A DNA stretch of 64,000 nucleotides, taken from contig CAIKCI010000018.1 in the NCBI GenBank assembly GCA_903825895.1, positions 22,339 to 86,338 of the forward strand. The letters are read 5' to 3'. A program made the translations under genes and the position numbers. Below, piece by piece: positions 1 through 9,025 of the stretch (the stretch's first letter is position 1; every line of letters starts with the position of its first letter). Source of the stretch: an uncultured Actinomycetes bacterium (GTDB lineage: Bacteria; Actinomycetota; Acidimicrobiia; Acidimicrobiales; RAAP-2). The notes under the pieces are model-generated. The model was not told where the DNA came from and did not search any database. It was given only the letters and a program-made list of their open reading frames with translations.

Positions 1-147
1 CTCAATACCAACAAAGGGAAAACATGGTGTTGGTGTGAGTTATCAATTCTAACTTCTGCTTCAAGGGAGTAGCGCTGGTACTCAACCTTGCGAAGAGTCT
101 TGTCTTAACGATGCCAGAGGTTCCTTATTTCTGAGATGATTGATGCC
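1..147. other. Left edge, no gene assigned
   Basis: This stretch lies downstream of the minus-strand amidohydrolase stop. Only short open frames are seen. One plus-strand frame open from the edge stops at base 52 and could be the tail of a gene starting outside the window, but nothing supports that beyond the open frame. No clear hairpin or promoter was recognised. Confidence 0.4.
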
Positions 148-1011
148 TTAACTCAACTTAAAAACGCGCCGTGCGTTGCCCGAGAGAAATGGCTCCCAGA
201 CCTGGTCTCGGAAGGAAACATCTTCCATCTCTTCAAAGATGCGATCGAGACTGAGACCCATTGGGTAGTACCCTGCGTACATAATTTTTTCGGTTCCGCG
301 CGTGTTGGCGTAGTCAATAATTGCCTGAGGGTAGTACTTAGGGGCAAAGGCACTCGTCATGTAATAAAGCCCGGGCCACTTGAGCATGAGTTTGACTGCC
401 AAGTCTTCCCAAGGTTCCGCACCGTGACGCATGATGATCGTGAGTTCGGGGAAGTCAAAACAGACATCATCAAAGTGCATGACGTCTTGACACGCCGAGG
501 GGAATCGCGGTCCAGCGATACCGGCATTCACGATGATGGGGATGTCGAGATCAACACAGGTTTGATAGATGGGGTAATAGCGACGATCGCTTATGGGTAC
601 CTGAGGGTTGCACCCGGCCGGGAAGGTCGAGACGGCAACGATGGAGAGCGTTTCATAGGCTTCGCGGATGGCACGTACTGATCCCGTGATGTCGTTGGGG
701 TCGATCTCGAGAGAACCTCGGAAGCGGTCGGGGTAGTCCTTAAGTGCCTTGGCAGCCTGTGCGCTCCCAACGGAAATGAGACCGATGCCGATACCGTGGC
801 GGTCCATGCCGGCGAGCGTGGTGGAGATCGCATCTTCGTCTTCGGCCAATGAATTGGGAACGTCTTTGAACATGTACTCAGCCAAGAACTCCATTTCGTT
901 GCTCTCAGCATCTTTGGTTTGCGTGCGTAAGTAGTCGTAGTTCGCCCGAGCATTTCGAGAGGGGAACCCGATCATCAGGTCGACAACGGAGATGTCCTTC
1001 GGTCGTGGCAT
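148..1011 (-). CDS. Amidohydrolase-2 family protein lacking metal ligands
   Basis: A 287-residue protein with the overall plan of the amidohydrolase-2 (PF04909-like) TIM barrel: a region reading FPELTIIMRHGAEPWED matches the family's fPdL...HgG block, and IMYAGYYPMG occupies the place of the usual kilfGSDyP. The N-terminal HxH motif that binds the catalytic metal in active members is absent (it reads VVDLMIGFPS), and the GSD aspartate is replaced, so I infer a metal-independent or non-catalytic member; the substrate is unknown. The ATG at 1011 is chosen because AGAAGGAG lies just upstream; an in-frame extension to 1167 would run into the neighbouring promoter region and the start of the divergent isocitrate dehydrogenase gene. 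It is transcribed divergently from that gene. Confidence 0.75.
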   Translation of the reverse strand: MPRPKDISVVDLMIGFPSRNARANYDYLRTQTKDAESNEMEFLAEYMFKDVPNSLAEDEDAISTTLAGMDRHGIGIGLISVGSAQAAKALKDYPDRFRGSLEIDPNDITGSVRAIREAYETLSIVAVSTFPAGCNPQVPISDRRYYPIYQTCVDLDIPIIVNAGIAGPRFPSACQDVMHFDDVCFDFPELTIIMRHGAEPWEDLAVKLMLKWPGLYYMTSAFAPKYYPQAIIDYANTRGTEKIMYAGYYPMGLSLDRIFEEMEDVSFRDQVWEPFLSGNARRVFKLS

Positions 1012-1150
1012 GGTCACCGACTCCTTCTCTTTGCTTCTTGGGACAACTTGTTCAGAATAGGTCGCCGTGGCGACCCAGACGGCCTTTGGAAGAATTCGGT
1101 AATCCGGTCTATCTTTGAAGGAGAAAGCCCCCCGAAAAGAAAGTCGCCAG

Positions 1151-3370
1151 ATGGCTGATTCTTCCATTATCTATACCCTCACTGACGAAGCGCCCGCGTT
1201 GGCCACCTACTCGCTGTTGCCTATCGTGCAGTCCTACGCTGCGCTCGCCGGAGTCAAGGTTGAGACGAGGGACATCTCTTTGGCCGGCAGGATCATCGCC
1301 GCATTCTCAGATCACCTCGACGCCGATCATCAAGGCAGTGATGCCCTCGCCGAATTGGCATCGATCGTCCTCACTCCAGATGCCAACGTCATCAAACTTC
1401 CGAATATCTCGGCGTCGATCCCTCAACTCAACGAAGCCATCACTGAGTTACAGTCGCAAGGATTTGCTATCCCGGACTATCCGGCTGACCCAACGACCGA
1501 TGGAGAGCGAGACGCGTTGGCTCGTTACAAGAAAGTTCTCGGTAGCGCGGTGAACCCTGTGCTTCGCCAAGGGAACTCCGATCGTCGCGCCCCAGCGTCA
1601 GTAAAGAACTACGCAAAGTCACACCCCCATCGCATGGGTGCCTGGTCACCGAACTCAAAGACCAACGTGGCCCACATGACCGAAGGTGACTTTTTCTCGA
1701 CAGAGGTCTCAGCAGTCATGGAAGCTGAGAGTCACTTGAGCGTGACGTTTGTGGATGATCAAGGGAATGCCACGCCACTTCGGGAGGATATCCCGGTGAA
1801 GTCCGGGGAAGTGATCGATGCCGCAGTGATGCGGATCACCGAACTTAGGGAATTCCTCGCTGAGCAGATCGCTCGAGCGCTCCGTGACGACGTGCTGTTT
1901 TCGGTCCATCTCAAGGCAACGATGATGAAGATTTCTGACCCCATCATTTTTGGTCACGTCGTGCGAGCGTTTTTCCCTCGGACCTTTGAACAATACGGAG
2001 CGATTCTCTCTGAAGCCGGCCTCACGCCGAACAATGGTCTGGGTTCAATTTTTGATGGTCTTGGAGACCTCCCCGAGGGTGCCGCAATTCGAGATTCGTT
2101 TGATCAAGAGATGGCCGATGGTCCTCCATTGGCCATGGTTGATTCGGATCGAGGTATTAGCAATCTCCATGTACCTAGCGATGTCATTGTCGATGCCTCG
2201 ATGCCGGCCATGATTCGTACTTCAGGCCACATGTGGGGTCCAGGTGGCGAAGAAGCGGACACCCTAGCTGTGATTCCTGACTCGAGTTATGCCGGAATCT
2301 ATCAAGTGGTGATTGATGACTGTCGGGCGAACGGTGCCTTTGACCCTTCGACCATGGGATCGTGCTCCAACGTGGGCTTGATGGCCCAAGCCGCAGAAGA
2401 GTACGGAAGCCACGATAAGACTTTTGAGATGGCAGGCCAAGGCTCTGTCGTCGTAAAAGACGGGACCACAACGGTCTTTGATATTTCTGTAGCAGAGGGT
2501 GACATCTTTCGGATGTGCCAAACCAAAGACGCAGCAATTCAAGACTGGGTGAAACTTGCGGTTACCCGAGCAAAGGCAACTGGAGATCCTGCGATTTTTT
2601 GGCTCGACGTGCGCCGTGGTCACGATGCGCAGTTGATCGCAAAGGTGAACACCGCGCTCTCGGCTCTCGATACGGATGGCTTGACGATCGACGTGATGGC
2701 ACCGGCCGAGGCCATTGCGTTCACCCTTGGGCGCATCCGCCGAGGAGAGAACACGATTTCTGTTACCGGCAATGTGTTACGTGACTATCTGACGGACCTG
2801 TTCCCCATTCTGGAGTTGGGAACAAGCGCCAAGATGCTTTCTGTTGTTCCCCTGTTGAATGGTGGCGGACTGTTTGAAACAGGAGCTGGTGGGTCTGCGC
2901 CGAAGCACGTTCAACAGCTCGTCAAAGAGAACTATTTGCGATGGGACTCGCTCGGTGAGTTTCTGGCGCTGGCCGTGAGTTTTGAACACATCGCTCAAAC
3001 GACAGGGAATCAGCGAGCGCAGATCTTGGCCGACGCGCTTGATCGCGCTACGGGAACATTGCTCAATGAAGATCGTAGCCCGAGTCGAAAACTTGGCGGC
3101 ATAGATAATCGTGGCAGTCACTTCTATCTGGCGCTCTACTGGGCCCAAGAGTTGGCGGCCCAGACTCTTGACGGAGCCCTCGCTGCCACCTTTGGTGCGA
3201 TCGCACGGCAGCTTGAAGATAAGGAAGAGACCATTGTCGGTGAACTCTTGGCTGTCCAAGGCTCACCAGCGGATCTCGGTGGGTACTACCGCCCTGATGC
3301 CAAACGTGCTGATGCGGTTATGCGTCCATCGGCGACGTTCAACCAGATTGTTGCGGGGCTGAACGCCTAG
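1151..3370 (+). CDS. icd2: Monomeric NADP-dependent isocitrate dehydrogenase
   Basis: A 739-residue protein matching the monomeric (type II, about 740 residues) isocitrate dehydrogenase family along its full length, opening [21 protein letters not shown] and containing blocks such as [18 protein letters not shown] and [18 protein letters not shown]. Members oxidise and decarboxylate isocitrate to 2-oxoglutarate with NADP+ in the cytosol, feeding the TCA cycle and NADPH supply. The ATG at 1151 is preferred over an upstream in-frame codon at 1115 because it gives the family's normal N-terminus. It stands alone, divergent from the amidohydrolase and followed by a 155-base gap, so it is probably a single-gene unit. 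No missing segment was noticed. Confidence 0.95.
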   Translation: MADSSIIYTLTDEAPALATYSLLPIVQSYAALAGVKVETRDISLAGRIIAAFSDHLDADHQGSDALAELASIVLTPDANVIKLPNISASIPQLNEAITELQSQGFAIPDYPADPTTDGERDALARYKKVLGSAVNPVLRQGNSDRRAPASVKNYAKSHPHRMGAWSPNSKTNVAHMTEGDFFSTEVSAVMEAESHLSVTFVDDQGNATPLREDIPVKSGEVIDAAVMRITELREFLAEQIARALRDDVLFSVHLKATMMKISDPIIFGHVVRAFFPRTFEQYGAILSEAGLTPNNGLGSIFDGLGDLPEGAAIRDSFDQEMADGPPLAMVDSDRGISNLHVPSDVIVDASMPAMIRTSGHMWGPGGEEADTLAVIPDSSYAGIYQVVIDDCRANGAFDPSTMGSCSNVGLMAQAAEEYGSHDKTFEMAGQGSVVVKDGTTTVFDISVAEGDIFRMCQTKDAAIQDWVKLAVTRAKATGDPAIFWLDVRRGHDAQLIAKVNTALSALDTDGLTIDVMAPAEAIAFTLGRIRRGENTISVTGNVLRDYLTDLFPILELGTSAKMLSVVPLLNGGGLFETGAGGSAPKHVQQLVKENYLRWDSLGEFLALAVSFEHIAQTTGNQRAQILADALDRATGTLLNEDRSPSRKLGGIDNRGSHFYLALYWAQELAAQTLDGALAATFGAIARQLEDKEETIVGELLAVQGSPADLGGYYRPDAKRADAVMRPSATFNQIVAGLNA

Positions 3371-3525
3371 ATCAAACCGTCACGTGGCGAGATTCGGAGA
3401 TCGTTGACGCTCAAAGGAGCAATTTCTGGGTTGCCGCTGATCTGCTCAGAGCAGGACTAAAGTAATCAAACCTGAGAATTACCTGAGATTCGAAGGCCGT
3501 CATTGTCGAACGTGGAAAGGTCCCT
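3371..3525. other. Intergenic region with small palindrome
   Basis: A gap between the isocitrate dehydrogenase and the sulfoquinovose synthase gene. It holds the imperfect palindrome CTGCT-CAG-AGCAG at 3442-3454, which could be an operator or a weak hairpin, followed directly by TAAAGT (about 3457-3462), a plausible -10 hexamer for the downstream gene. There is no T-run, so a factor-independent terminator is not supported. Confidence 0.3.
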
Positions 3526-4719
3526 GTGAAAGTTTTTGTACTCGGTGGTGATGGTTTTTGTGGGTGGCCAACGTCACTCCATCTTTCCGCTCAAGGCCAT
3601 GAGGTTGTTGTCGTCGACAATTTGAGTCGCCGACTTATTGATGTTGATCTCGATGTGGATTCGCTGACGCCCATCCGGCCAATCGAAGAGCGCCTTGAAG
3701 TTTGGAAAGAACTCACCGGCAATGAAATCAGATTTATCAACCTTGATTTAGCCCAAGAGTATGAGCGACTCGTTGATCTCTTCATCAAAGAACAACCTGA
3801 CGCGGTGGTGCACTTCGCGGAACAACGCGCCGCGCCATACTCGATGCGAAACCCTCGAGCGAAGCGTTACACAGTTGACAATAACGTCACTGGCACGCAT
3901 AACTTGTTGTGTGCGATCGTTGAAACAGGGCTTGATATTGCGGTTGTCCATTTGGGGACAATGGGCGTCTACGGCTATGGCTGGTCGGGGTCGGCTCCAA
4001 TTCCTGAAGGCTATTTGACGGTTAAAGTTCCGACCCCTGACGGCGAGCTTGATCGAGAAATCCTCCACCCTGCAAACCCTGGGTCTGTGTATCACATGAC
4101 GAAAACACTTGATCAGTTGCTGTTCGCGTTCTATGCCAAAAACGATGAACTCCGGATTACCGATCTCCACCAAGGCATTGTGTGGGGTACGCAAACTCCC
4201 GAGACCGCACTCGATGAACGACTCATCAATCGTTTTGACTATGACGGTGATTACGGAACGGTCTTGAACCGCTTCATCATGCAAGCGGCCATCGGGCACC
4301 CCTTGACCGTTCACGGCACCGGTGGCCAGACCCGTGCGTTCATTCACATTAAAGATACGGTTCGCTGCATTGAAATTGCGCTGAACAATCCTCCGAATCG
4401 GGGGGACAAAGTTTCGGTGTTCAACCAAGTGACCGAGACCTATCGAGTCAACGATTTGGCTGAGTTGATTGCCTCGCTGACCGGTGTCGAGGTTGCGTAT
4501 CTTCCTAACCCGCGCAACGAAGCGGTTGAGAATGACCTCAATGTCACGAGAGATCGATTCTTGAGCCTTGGCCTGACTCCGACCACGCTGTCCGAAGGAC
4601 TTCTTGAAGAGACTCGCGATATCGGGCTTAAATATGCGCCCCGGGCTGACCCTTCAAAGATCATTGCGCGCTCAGTCTGGAAAGCTGGAATGGAGACCTC
4701 CGCAGATCTGATGCGCTGA
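3526..4719 (+). CDS. sqdB: UDP-sulfoquinovose synthase (SQD1/SqdB family)
   Basis: A 397-residue short-chain dehydrogenase/reductase of the extended epimerase type. The Rossmann motif is at the N-terminus (VLGGDGFCGWPTSLHLS), the SQD1-specific block VHFAEQRAAPYSM lies near residue 100, and the catalytic Thr (GTMGVYG) and Tyr-x3-Lys (YHMTK) are present. The family converts UDP-glucose plus sulfite to UDP-sulfoquinovose, the head-group donor of the sulfolipid SQDG. The start is a GTG preceded by GGAAAGG. No glycosyltransferase dedicated to SQDG (sqdX/SQD2) lies next to it; the only GT4 gene in the window is the mshA-like one at 12.6 kb. The product could therefore feed a sulfolipid or another sulfonated glycan. 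Confidence 0.88.
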   Translation: MKVFVLGGDGFCGWPTSLHLSAQGHEVVVVDNLSRRLIDVDLDVDSLTPIRPIEERLEVWKELTGNEIRFINLDLAQEYERLVDLFIKEQPDAVVHFAEQRAAPYSMRNPRAKRYTVDNNVTGTHNLLCAIVETGLDIAVVHLGTMGVYGYGWSGSAPIPEGYLTVKVPTPDGELDREILHPANPGSVYHMTKTLDQLLFAFYAKNDELRITDLHQGIVWGTQTPETALDERLINRFDYDGDYGTVLNRFIMQAAIGHPLTVHGTGGQTRAFIHIKDTVRCIEIALNNPPNRGDKVSVFNQVTETYRVNDLAELIASLTGVEVAYLPNPRNEAVENDLNVTRDRFLSLGLTPTTLSEGLLEETRDIGLKYAPRADPSKIIARSVWKAGMETSADLMR

Positions 4720-4784
4720 TTCACGACGTGGTGGCGCATTTGAACCTCGAAACGACACGGTGGCTTCGGTTCTGTAAGGAGTCC

Positions 4785-4790
4785 TAGGCT
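4785..4790 (+). promoter_or_regulatory. Candidate -10 box of the glycerol-type operon
   Basis: TAGGCT, the same hexamer seen before other units in this window, sits 31 bases before the FGGY kinase ATG. This leaves a short leader carrying the strong ribosome binding site GAGGAGGAC. A convincing -35 box was not identified. Confidence 0.45.
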
Positions 4791-4821
4791 GGCATGGTCA
4801 ACGAGGAGGACAAAGGCGGCC

Positions 4822-6258
4822 ATGAACATCCTTGCTATCGATCAGGGAACATCATCAACAAAAGCCGTTGTTGTCGGAGACCATAACCAACTGCACGCTG
4901 TGGTTGAAATACCGGTCACCCCGAGTGCACTGGCTGACGGGTGGGTCGAGCAAGACCCCCAAGAGCTTCTCGATTCGATTTTGCTCGCTGGACGCAAAGC
5001 ATGTGAGCGCGCTGGCGTCACTATCGACGCGGTGGGGTTCGCCAACCAAGGAGAGACGGTCCTCGCTTGGGATCGAGCCACGGGCGCTCCGCTGACCACA
5101 GCGATTACATGGCAAGATCGCCGCGCCGCGGGTATCACAGACCGACTTCAAGGTTCCGAGCAACAACTCCTGACGCTCACAGGGCTCCCACTCGACCCAT
5201 ATTTTTCAGCGCCGAAGTTAGCGTGGATTCGAGAAGAAGGAACCCCCGACGGCATGATCGGAACCAGTGATGCTTGGATCCTCCACCACCTTGTTGGTGA
5301 AGCCATGACGGATGTCACAACGGCCTCACGATCATTGGTCATGGATTTAGAGACGCGTCAGTGGTCCTCGCAAGCGTGTGAGATTTTTGGTATTGATGCT
5401 GAGGACCTTCCGCCCATTGTGGATTGTGCCGGATCATTTGGGGTCACGGAGGCGTTCGGCGCAGAAGTCCCCATAACGGGGTTGATGGTTGATCAGCAAG
5501 CGGCACTTTATGGGGAACAGTGCCTGAGTGCAGGAGATGCCAAGTGCACCTATGGCACCGGCGCGTTTTTTCTTGTCAATATCGGCGAGGAAGCAAAACG
5601 TTCGTCAACAGGGCTGTCGACATCGGTGGCCTGGCAGTTCGGCTCGACACGTTCGTACTGCGTCGACGGCCAGGTCTATACGGCCGGATCAGTCGTTAGC
5701 TGGTTAATCGAATTGGGCTTCCTGGCAAACTCGAGTGAACTCGATGACCTGGCTCAACAGGTTCCCGATACAGGCGGCCTGTCGTTTGTCCCGTCGTTGG
5801 CTGGCCTTGGCGCACCGAATTGGGATTCTCACGCCCAAGGTCTCATCGAGGGCATTTCACTGAGTACCCGACCTGCTCATCTTGTGCGGGCCGCACTGTT
5901 CGGTTTGGCGGCACAAATCGCGCTGATGGCCAAGAGCGCCACGGGTGATCTCGGCCAAGCACTTCGCCAACTCAAAGTCGATGGAGGACTGACTCAGTCG
6001 GCCATTTTGATGCAGTATCAAGCAGACCTCTTGCAATGTCCGGTGGAGGTCTTTTCATCGCCTCACGCTACGGCTCTGGGAATCGCCCAGATGGCCCGCA
6101 ATGGCTTGGAGCCTGGGCAAATTCACGACGTCGAGCAGGATGTAGCGAGTGTCATCTATGAACCGAAGATCTCACTCGACGAAGCCGAAACCGAACTTGC
6201 GTCGTTTGCCCAAGCAACCCAGCGGGTCAGGGACCGATCGGCGGAACAGCAGTCATGA
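4822..6258 (+). CDS. FGGY-family kinase, glycerol-kinase-like
   Basis: A 478-residue sugar/polyol kinase. The N-terminal phosphate-binding loop reads IDQGTSSTKAVV. Later blocks match glycerol kinases: ITWQDRRA, AKCTYGTGAFFLV, GLGAPNWDSHAQG, LKVDGGLTQSAILMQYQADLL and ATALGIAQ. The likely reaction is ATP-dependent phosphorylation of glycerol or a related polyol in the cytosol. It differs from textbook GlpK in several positions (GTSSTK for GTTSSR), so it may belong to a sub-family with a different substrate. It is first of three genes joined by 4-base ATGA overlaps; the next two encode flavin dehydrogenases that would oxidise the phosphorylated product. No aquaporin-type facilitator is present. 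Confidence 0.85.
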   Translation: MNILAIDQGTSSTKAVVVGDHNQLHAVVEIPVTPSALADGWVEQDPQELLDSILLAGRKACERAGVTIDAVGFANQGETVLAWDRATGAPLTTAITWQDRRAAGITDRLQGSEQQLLTLTGLPLDPYFSAPKLAWIREEGTPDGMIGTSDAWILHHLVGEAMTDVTTASRSLVMDLETRQWSSQACEIFGIDAEDLPPIVDCAGSFGVTEAFGAEVPITGLMVDQQAALYGEQCLSAGDAKCTYGTGAFFLVNIGEEAKRSSTGLSTSVAWQFGSTRSYCVDGQVYTAGSVVSWLIELGFLANSSELDDLAQQVPDTGGLSFVPSLAGLGAPNWDSHAQGLIEGISLSTRPAHLVRAALFGLAAQIALMAKSATGDLGQALRQLKVDGGLTQSAILMQYQADLLQCPVEVFSSPHATALGIAQMARNGLEPGQIHDVEQDVASVIYEPKISLDEAETELASFAQATQRVRDRSAEQQS

Positions 6259-7670
6259 ACGAAACCGAAGCGAACTTTGACATCGCCATTATTGGGGGAG
6301 GAGTCGTTGGTTGTGCAATCGCCCGTGAGCTTTCCGGGGGTTCATTAACCGTTGCGCTCTTTGAGTCGTCGTCGGACCTCGGCAACGGCACGTCAAAGGC
6401 CAACACGGCGATTTGGCATACAGGTTTTGATACGGTTCCCGGCTCTCTTGAGTCAAGCCTCGTACATCGTGGGTACGAGAAACTTGGGATCTTCGCCGAG
6501 CAGACGGGAATCGCGCTCGAGCGAACGGGAGCCGTCCTTGTGGCATGGGATGAAGAACAAGCAGCCGCACTCAAGAACTTGCAAGAAAAAGCCCTTGCTA
6601 ACGGTGTGGTGGATACGGAAATCATTTCAGCCGAAGAGGTCATTCGCCGCGAACCTCACCTTGGCGAGGGGGTCCAAGGTGGTCTGGTGGTCCCTGGCGA
6701 AGGAATCATTGATCCGTGGTCAGTCACCTTGGCATTTGCGAACCTGGCAGTGCTGCGTGGCGTAAAACTCTTTCGCTCAACGCCGATTCTGGGCATTACT
6801 GAAGCGCAGGATCGCCATCTTCTCGAGACACACCAGGGAAGCTATGGTGCGCGCTGGCTGATCAATGTGGCAGGCCTGTATTCAGATGTGATCGACCGGA
6901 TGATCGGTCATGAAGGTTTTACGATTACGCCGCGACGAGGCCAACTTTTGGTTTTTGACAAGCTGGCGCGACCCTTACTCTCGGGGATTGTCCTGCCTGT
7001 TCCGACTGAGCGAACCAAAGGCGTCCTTGTTTCTCCAACGGTGTGGGGAAATCTCCTGCTCGGTCCCACGGCCGAGGATCTCGACGACAAGGGAGACACG
7101 CGCTCAACGAGTGATGGGGTCAAGGCGCTCCTCGCTGACGGAAAAAGAATTCTTCCTCGTTTGATGGATTACGACGTCACCGCGGTGTATGCCGGACTTC
7201 GTGCCGCAACAGAGCATCGCGATTATCAGATTACGAGCTACCCCAATGAGCGCTATGTCTGCGTTGGGGGAATCCGATCGACGGGGTTAACAGGATCGTT
7301 GGGGATTGCTGAGTACGTCGCCGAACTACTGCGATCGGCCGGAGTCGAGATTCCATCGGGGAAAGGTCTTGAAAGTGGCTTCACGATGCCCCCACTTGGC
7401 GAGTGTCAAATTCGTCCTCTTCAGGACCCAAACAAAATTAGCGAAGACCCCGCCTATGGAACGGTGCTTTGTCACTGCGAGCAAGTGAGTCTCGGCGAGG
7501 TACGCGATGCGTGCCACGCCATGATCGCTGCTGAAAACCTCGAAGGGGTCCGTCGACGGACGCGCGCACTCAACGGACGATGCCAGGGCTTCTACTGCGG
7601 TGCCGAAGTGGTCGACGTCGTAGCCCGCGAGTTGGGAACAGCACCTGAGTCATTGATGGGTTTCCAATGA
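6255..7670 (+). CDS. GlpA-like FAD glycerol-3-phosphate dehydrogenase with BFD iron-sulfur domain
   Basis: A 471-residue protein with an N-terminal FAD-binding DAO fold (IAIIGGGVVGCAIARELS), a central substrate domain and a C-terminal BFD-type [2Fe-2S] domain whose four cysteines are visible as CHCE (about residue 410) and RCQGFYC (about 445). This architecture is that of GlpA, the catalytic subunit of anaerobic glycerol-3-phosphate dehydrogenase, and of related enzymes in kinase-dehydrogenase-oxidoreductase operons. It overlaps the kinase stop and the next start by 4 bases each, so translation is likely coupled. A GlpC-like membrane subunit is not seen, so the electron exit route is unclear. 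Other 2-hydroxyacid substrates (LhgO-like) are possible. Confidence 0.82.
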   Translation: MNETEANFDIAIIGGGVVGCAIARELSGGSLTVALFESSSDLGNGTSKANTAIWHTGFDTVPGSLESSLVHRGYEKLGIFAEQTGIALERTGAVLVAWDEEQAAALKNLQEKALANGVVDTEIISAEEVIRREPHLGEGVQGGLVVPGEGIIDPWSVTLAFANLAVLRGVKLFRSTPILGITEAQDRHLLETHQGSYGARWLINVAGLYSDVIDRMIGHEGFTITPRRGQLLVFDKLARPLLSGIVLPVPTERTKGVLVSPTVWGNLLLGPTAEDLDDKGDTRSTSDGVKALLADGKRILPRLMDYDVTAVYAGLRAATEHRDYQITSYPNERYVCVGGIRSTGLTGSLGIAEYVAELLRSAGVEIPSGKGLESGFTMPPLGECQIRPLQDPNKISEDPAYGTVLCHCEQVSLGEVRDACHAMIAAENLEGVRRRTRALNGRCQGFYCGAEVVDVVARELGTAPESLMGFQ

Positions 7671-8917
7671 GCAGCGTGGGAGAAAATCAAGCATCCCCTG
7701 ATGTGCTGATCGTGGGAGCCGGGCCCGCAGGGCTCAGTGCAGCGATTGAACTCAAGAAAAGAGGGGTCGCTCAGGTGGTGGTGATCGAGCGTGAGCGAGA
7801 AGCTGGGGGAGTTCCGCGCCACTGTTTCCACCCAGGCTTTGGCCTTCAAGATCTCCGTAGAAACCTCACCGGGCCGAACTATGCGCAGAGACTCGTTTCC
7901 AAAGCCCAAGATCTTGGCGTCGAGATCGCCACGAGTTCAACAGTCAATGCGATTGCTCCGGACAAAACCACAAGGGTGACATCGCCGCATGGGATTCTTG
8001 ATCTGCATCCTCGTTTCGTTCTTCTCACGACTGGTGTTCGAGAACGCCCTCGTTCAGCTCGCCTCGTCCCAGGGACGCGACCCGCCGGAGTATTCACCAC
8101 CGGCCAACTCCAACAGTGGGTTGGACTCAAGAAGTTTCCGGTGGGAACCCGTGCGTTGGTGGTGGGAGCAGAGCACATCTCCTTCTCCGCCGTGCAGACA
8201 CTTCGTCACGCAGGGGTTTCATGTGTGGCCATGGTGACAGACCACCCTCGCCATCAATCCTTATGGGGAGCGTCGTTACTGATTCGGGCCGTCTATCAAG
8301 CACCCCTTTTGCTGGGAACCGAACTAATTGAGATTCTCGGTACTCACCGTGTTGAAGGAGCCTTGCTGCGTAACGTTGCAAGCGGGTCGGTCGAGAAAAT
8401 TGATGTTGACACCATCGTCTTTACGGGAGACTGGGTACCCGACGCTGAACTTGCGTATCGGTCAGCTATCGAGATCTCGCCATTGACCCGTGGACCGATG
8501 GTCGAGAGTGACGGAAGGACTTCCGTCGATCAGATTTTTGCTGCGGGAAATCTTGTTCAACCGGCAGAGACTGCGGGAATCGCGGCTCGACGAGGTACCG
8601 AGGCGGCGATGCATATCGCTAACCAGATTTACCAACCAATCGTCGCACAACGAATCGTTATTCCGCTTGAGTGTGACGAATCATTGCTCTGGGTGACACC
8701 ACAACGACTGGTCCTCAACGAAGAACTCGAGAGGCTCTATTTTCGAACGCGTTTGTTTTCATCAAAAAAATTTCTTGCGGTTCGGCAAGGTGACCGAGTC
8801 CTTGGGCGCTATCGCCTGCGCCACACAAGCCCGAATCGAGGGCTGTCGGTACCCGGAGCATGGTCGAAGGACGTTGAGAAAGAATCTGGCCCAGTTCGTA
8901 TTGCCTTATGCGACTGA
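7667..8917 (+). CDS. FAD/NAD(P)-dependent oxidoreductase, GlpB/HcnB-like partner
   Basis: A 416-residue flavoprotein with a first dinucleotide site DVLIVGAGPAGLSAAIEL near the N-terminus, the family block GVPRHCFHPGFG, a second dinucleotide region (TRALVVGAEHISFSAVQTLRHAG, here lacking a strict GxGxxG) and the FAD-contact block QIFAAGNLVQ. Proteins of this type accompany GlpA-like subunits and pass electrons between them. The last 85 residues form an added domain after the FAD-binding core, with no CxxC cluster, whose role I do not recognise. It ends the three-gene operon and converges on tRNA-Lys. Confidence 0.75.
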   Translation: MSSVGENQASPDVLIVGAGPAGLSAAIELKKRGVAQVVVIEREREAGGVPRHCFHPGFGLQDLRRNLTGPNYAQRLVSKAQDLGVEIATSSTVNAIAPDKTTRVTSPHGILDLHPRFVLLTTGVRERPRSARLVPGTRPAGVFTTGQLQQWVGLKKFPVGTRALVVGAEHISFSAVQTLRHAGVSCVAMVTDHPRHQSLWGASLLIRAVYQAPLLLGTELIEILGTHRVEGALLRNVASGSVEKIDVDTIVFTGDWVPDAELAYRSAIEISPLTRGPMVESDGRTSVDQIFAAGNLVQPAETAGIAARRGTEAAMHIANQIYQPIVAQRIVIPLECDESLLWVTPQRLVLNEELERLYFRTRLFSSKKFLAVRQGDRVLGRYRLRHTSPNRGLSVPGAWSKDVEKESGPVRIALCD

Positions 8918-8942
8918 AAGCACTGTTGATGCCCGGTTTTCT

Positions 8943-9018
8943 TGGTGGACCGCGCGAGTCTCGATCTCGCCACCTTGGGATTAAAAGTCCCCTGCTCTAC
9001 CCGATGAGCTAGCGGTCC
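8943..9018 (-). tRNA. trnK: tRNA-Lys (anticodon TTT)
   Basis: A 76-base cloverleaf on the minus strand: a seven-pair acceptor stem GGACCGC/GCGGTCC, D arm GCTC-loop-GAGC, anticodon loop CTTTTAA giving anticodon TTT, 5-base variable loop, T arm GCGAG/CTCGC, discriminator A and an encoded CCA. Two oddities: the T loop reads ATCGAGA, with A rather than the near-universal T at position 54, and the outermost anticodon-stem pair is G27-A43. The candidate promoter hexamer TACGAT ends exactly 7 bases before its 5' end. Confidence 0.95.
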
Positions 9019-9025
9019 GTTGACG

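Noticed and set aside
2..52. Open frame from the left edge ending at base 52, with a C-terminus reading GVGVSYQF
   Set aside because: Too short to judge, no family recognised, and terminal-Phe porin-like ends are not expected in an actinomycete; could equally be chance.
136..681. 181-residue plus-strand open frame
   Set aside because: Entirely antisense to the amidohydrolase gene, which has motifs and a ribosome binding site; no recognisable protein features.
3442..3454. CTGCT-CAG-AGCAG as a transcription terminator
   Set aside because: Stem of only five pairs and no following T-run; kept only as a possible operator.
3748..4428. 226-residue minus-strand open frame
   Set aside because: Antisense to the sulfoquinovose synthase gene, no domain seen.
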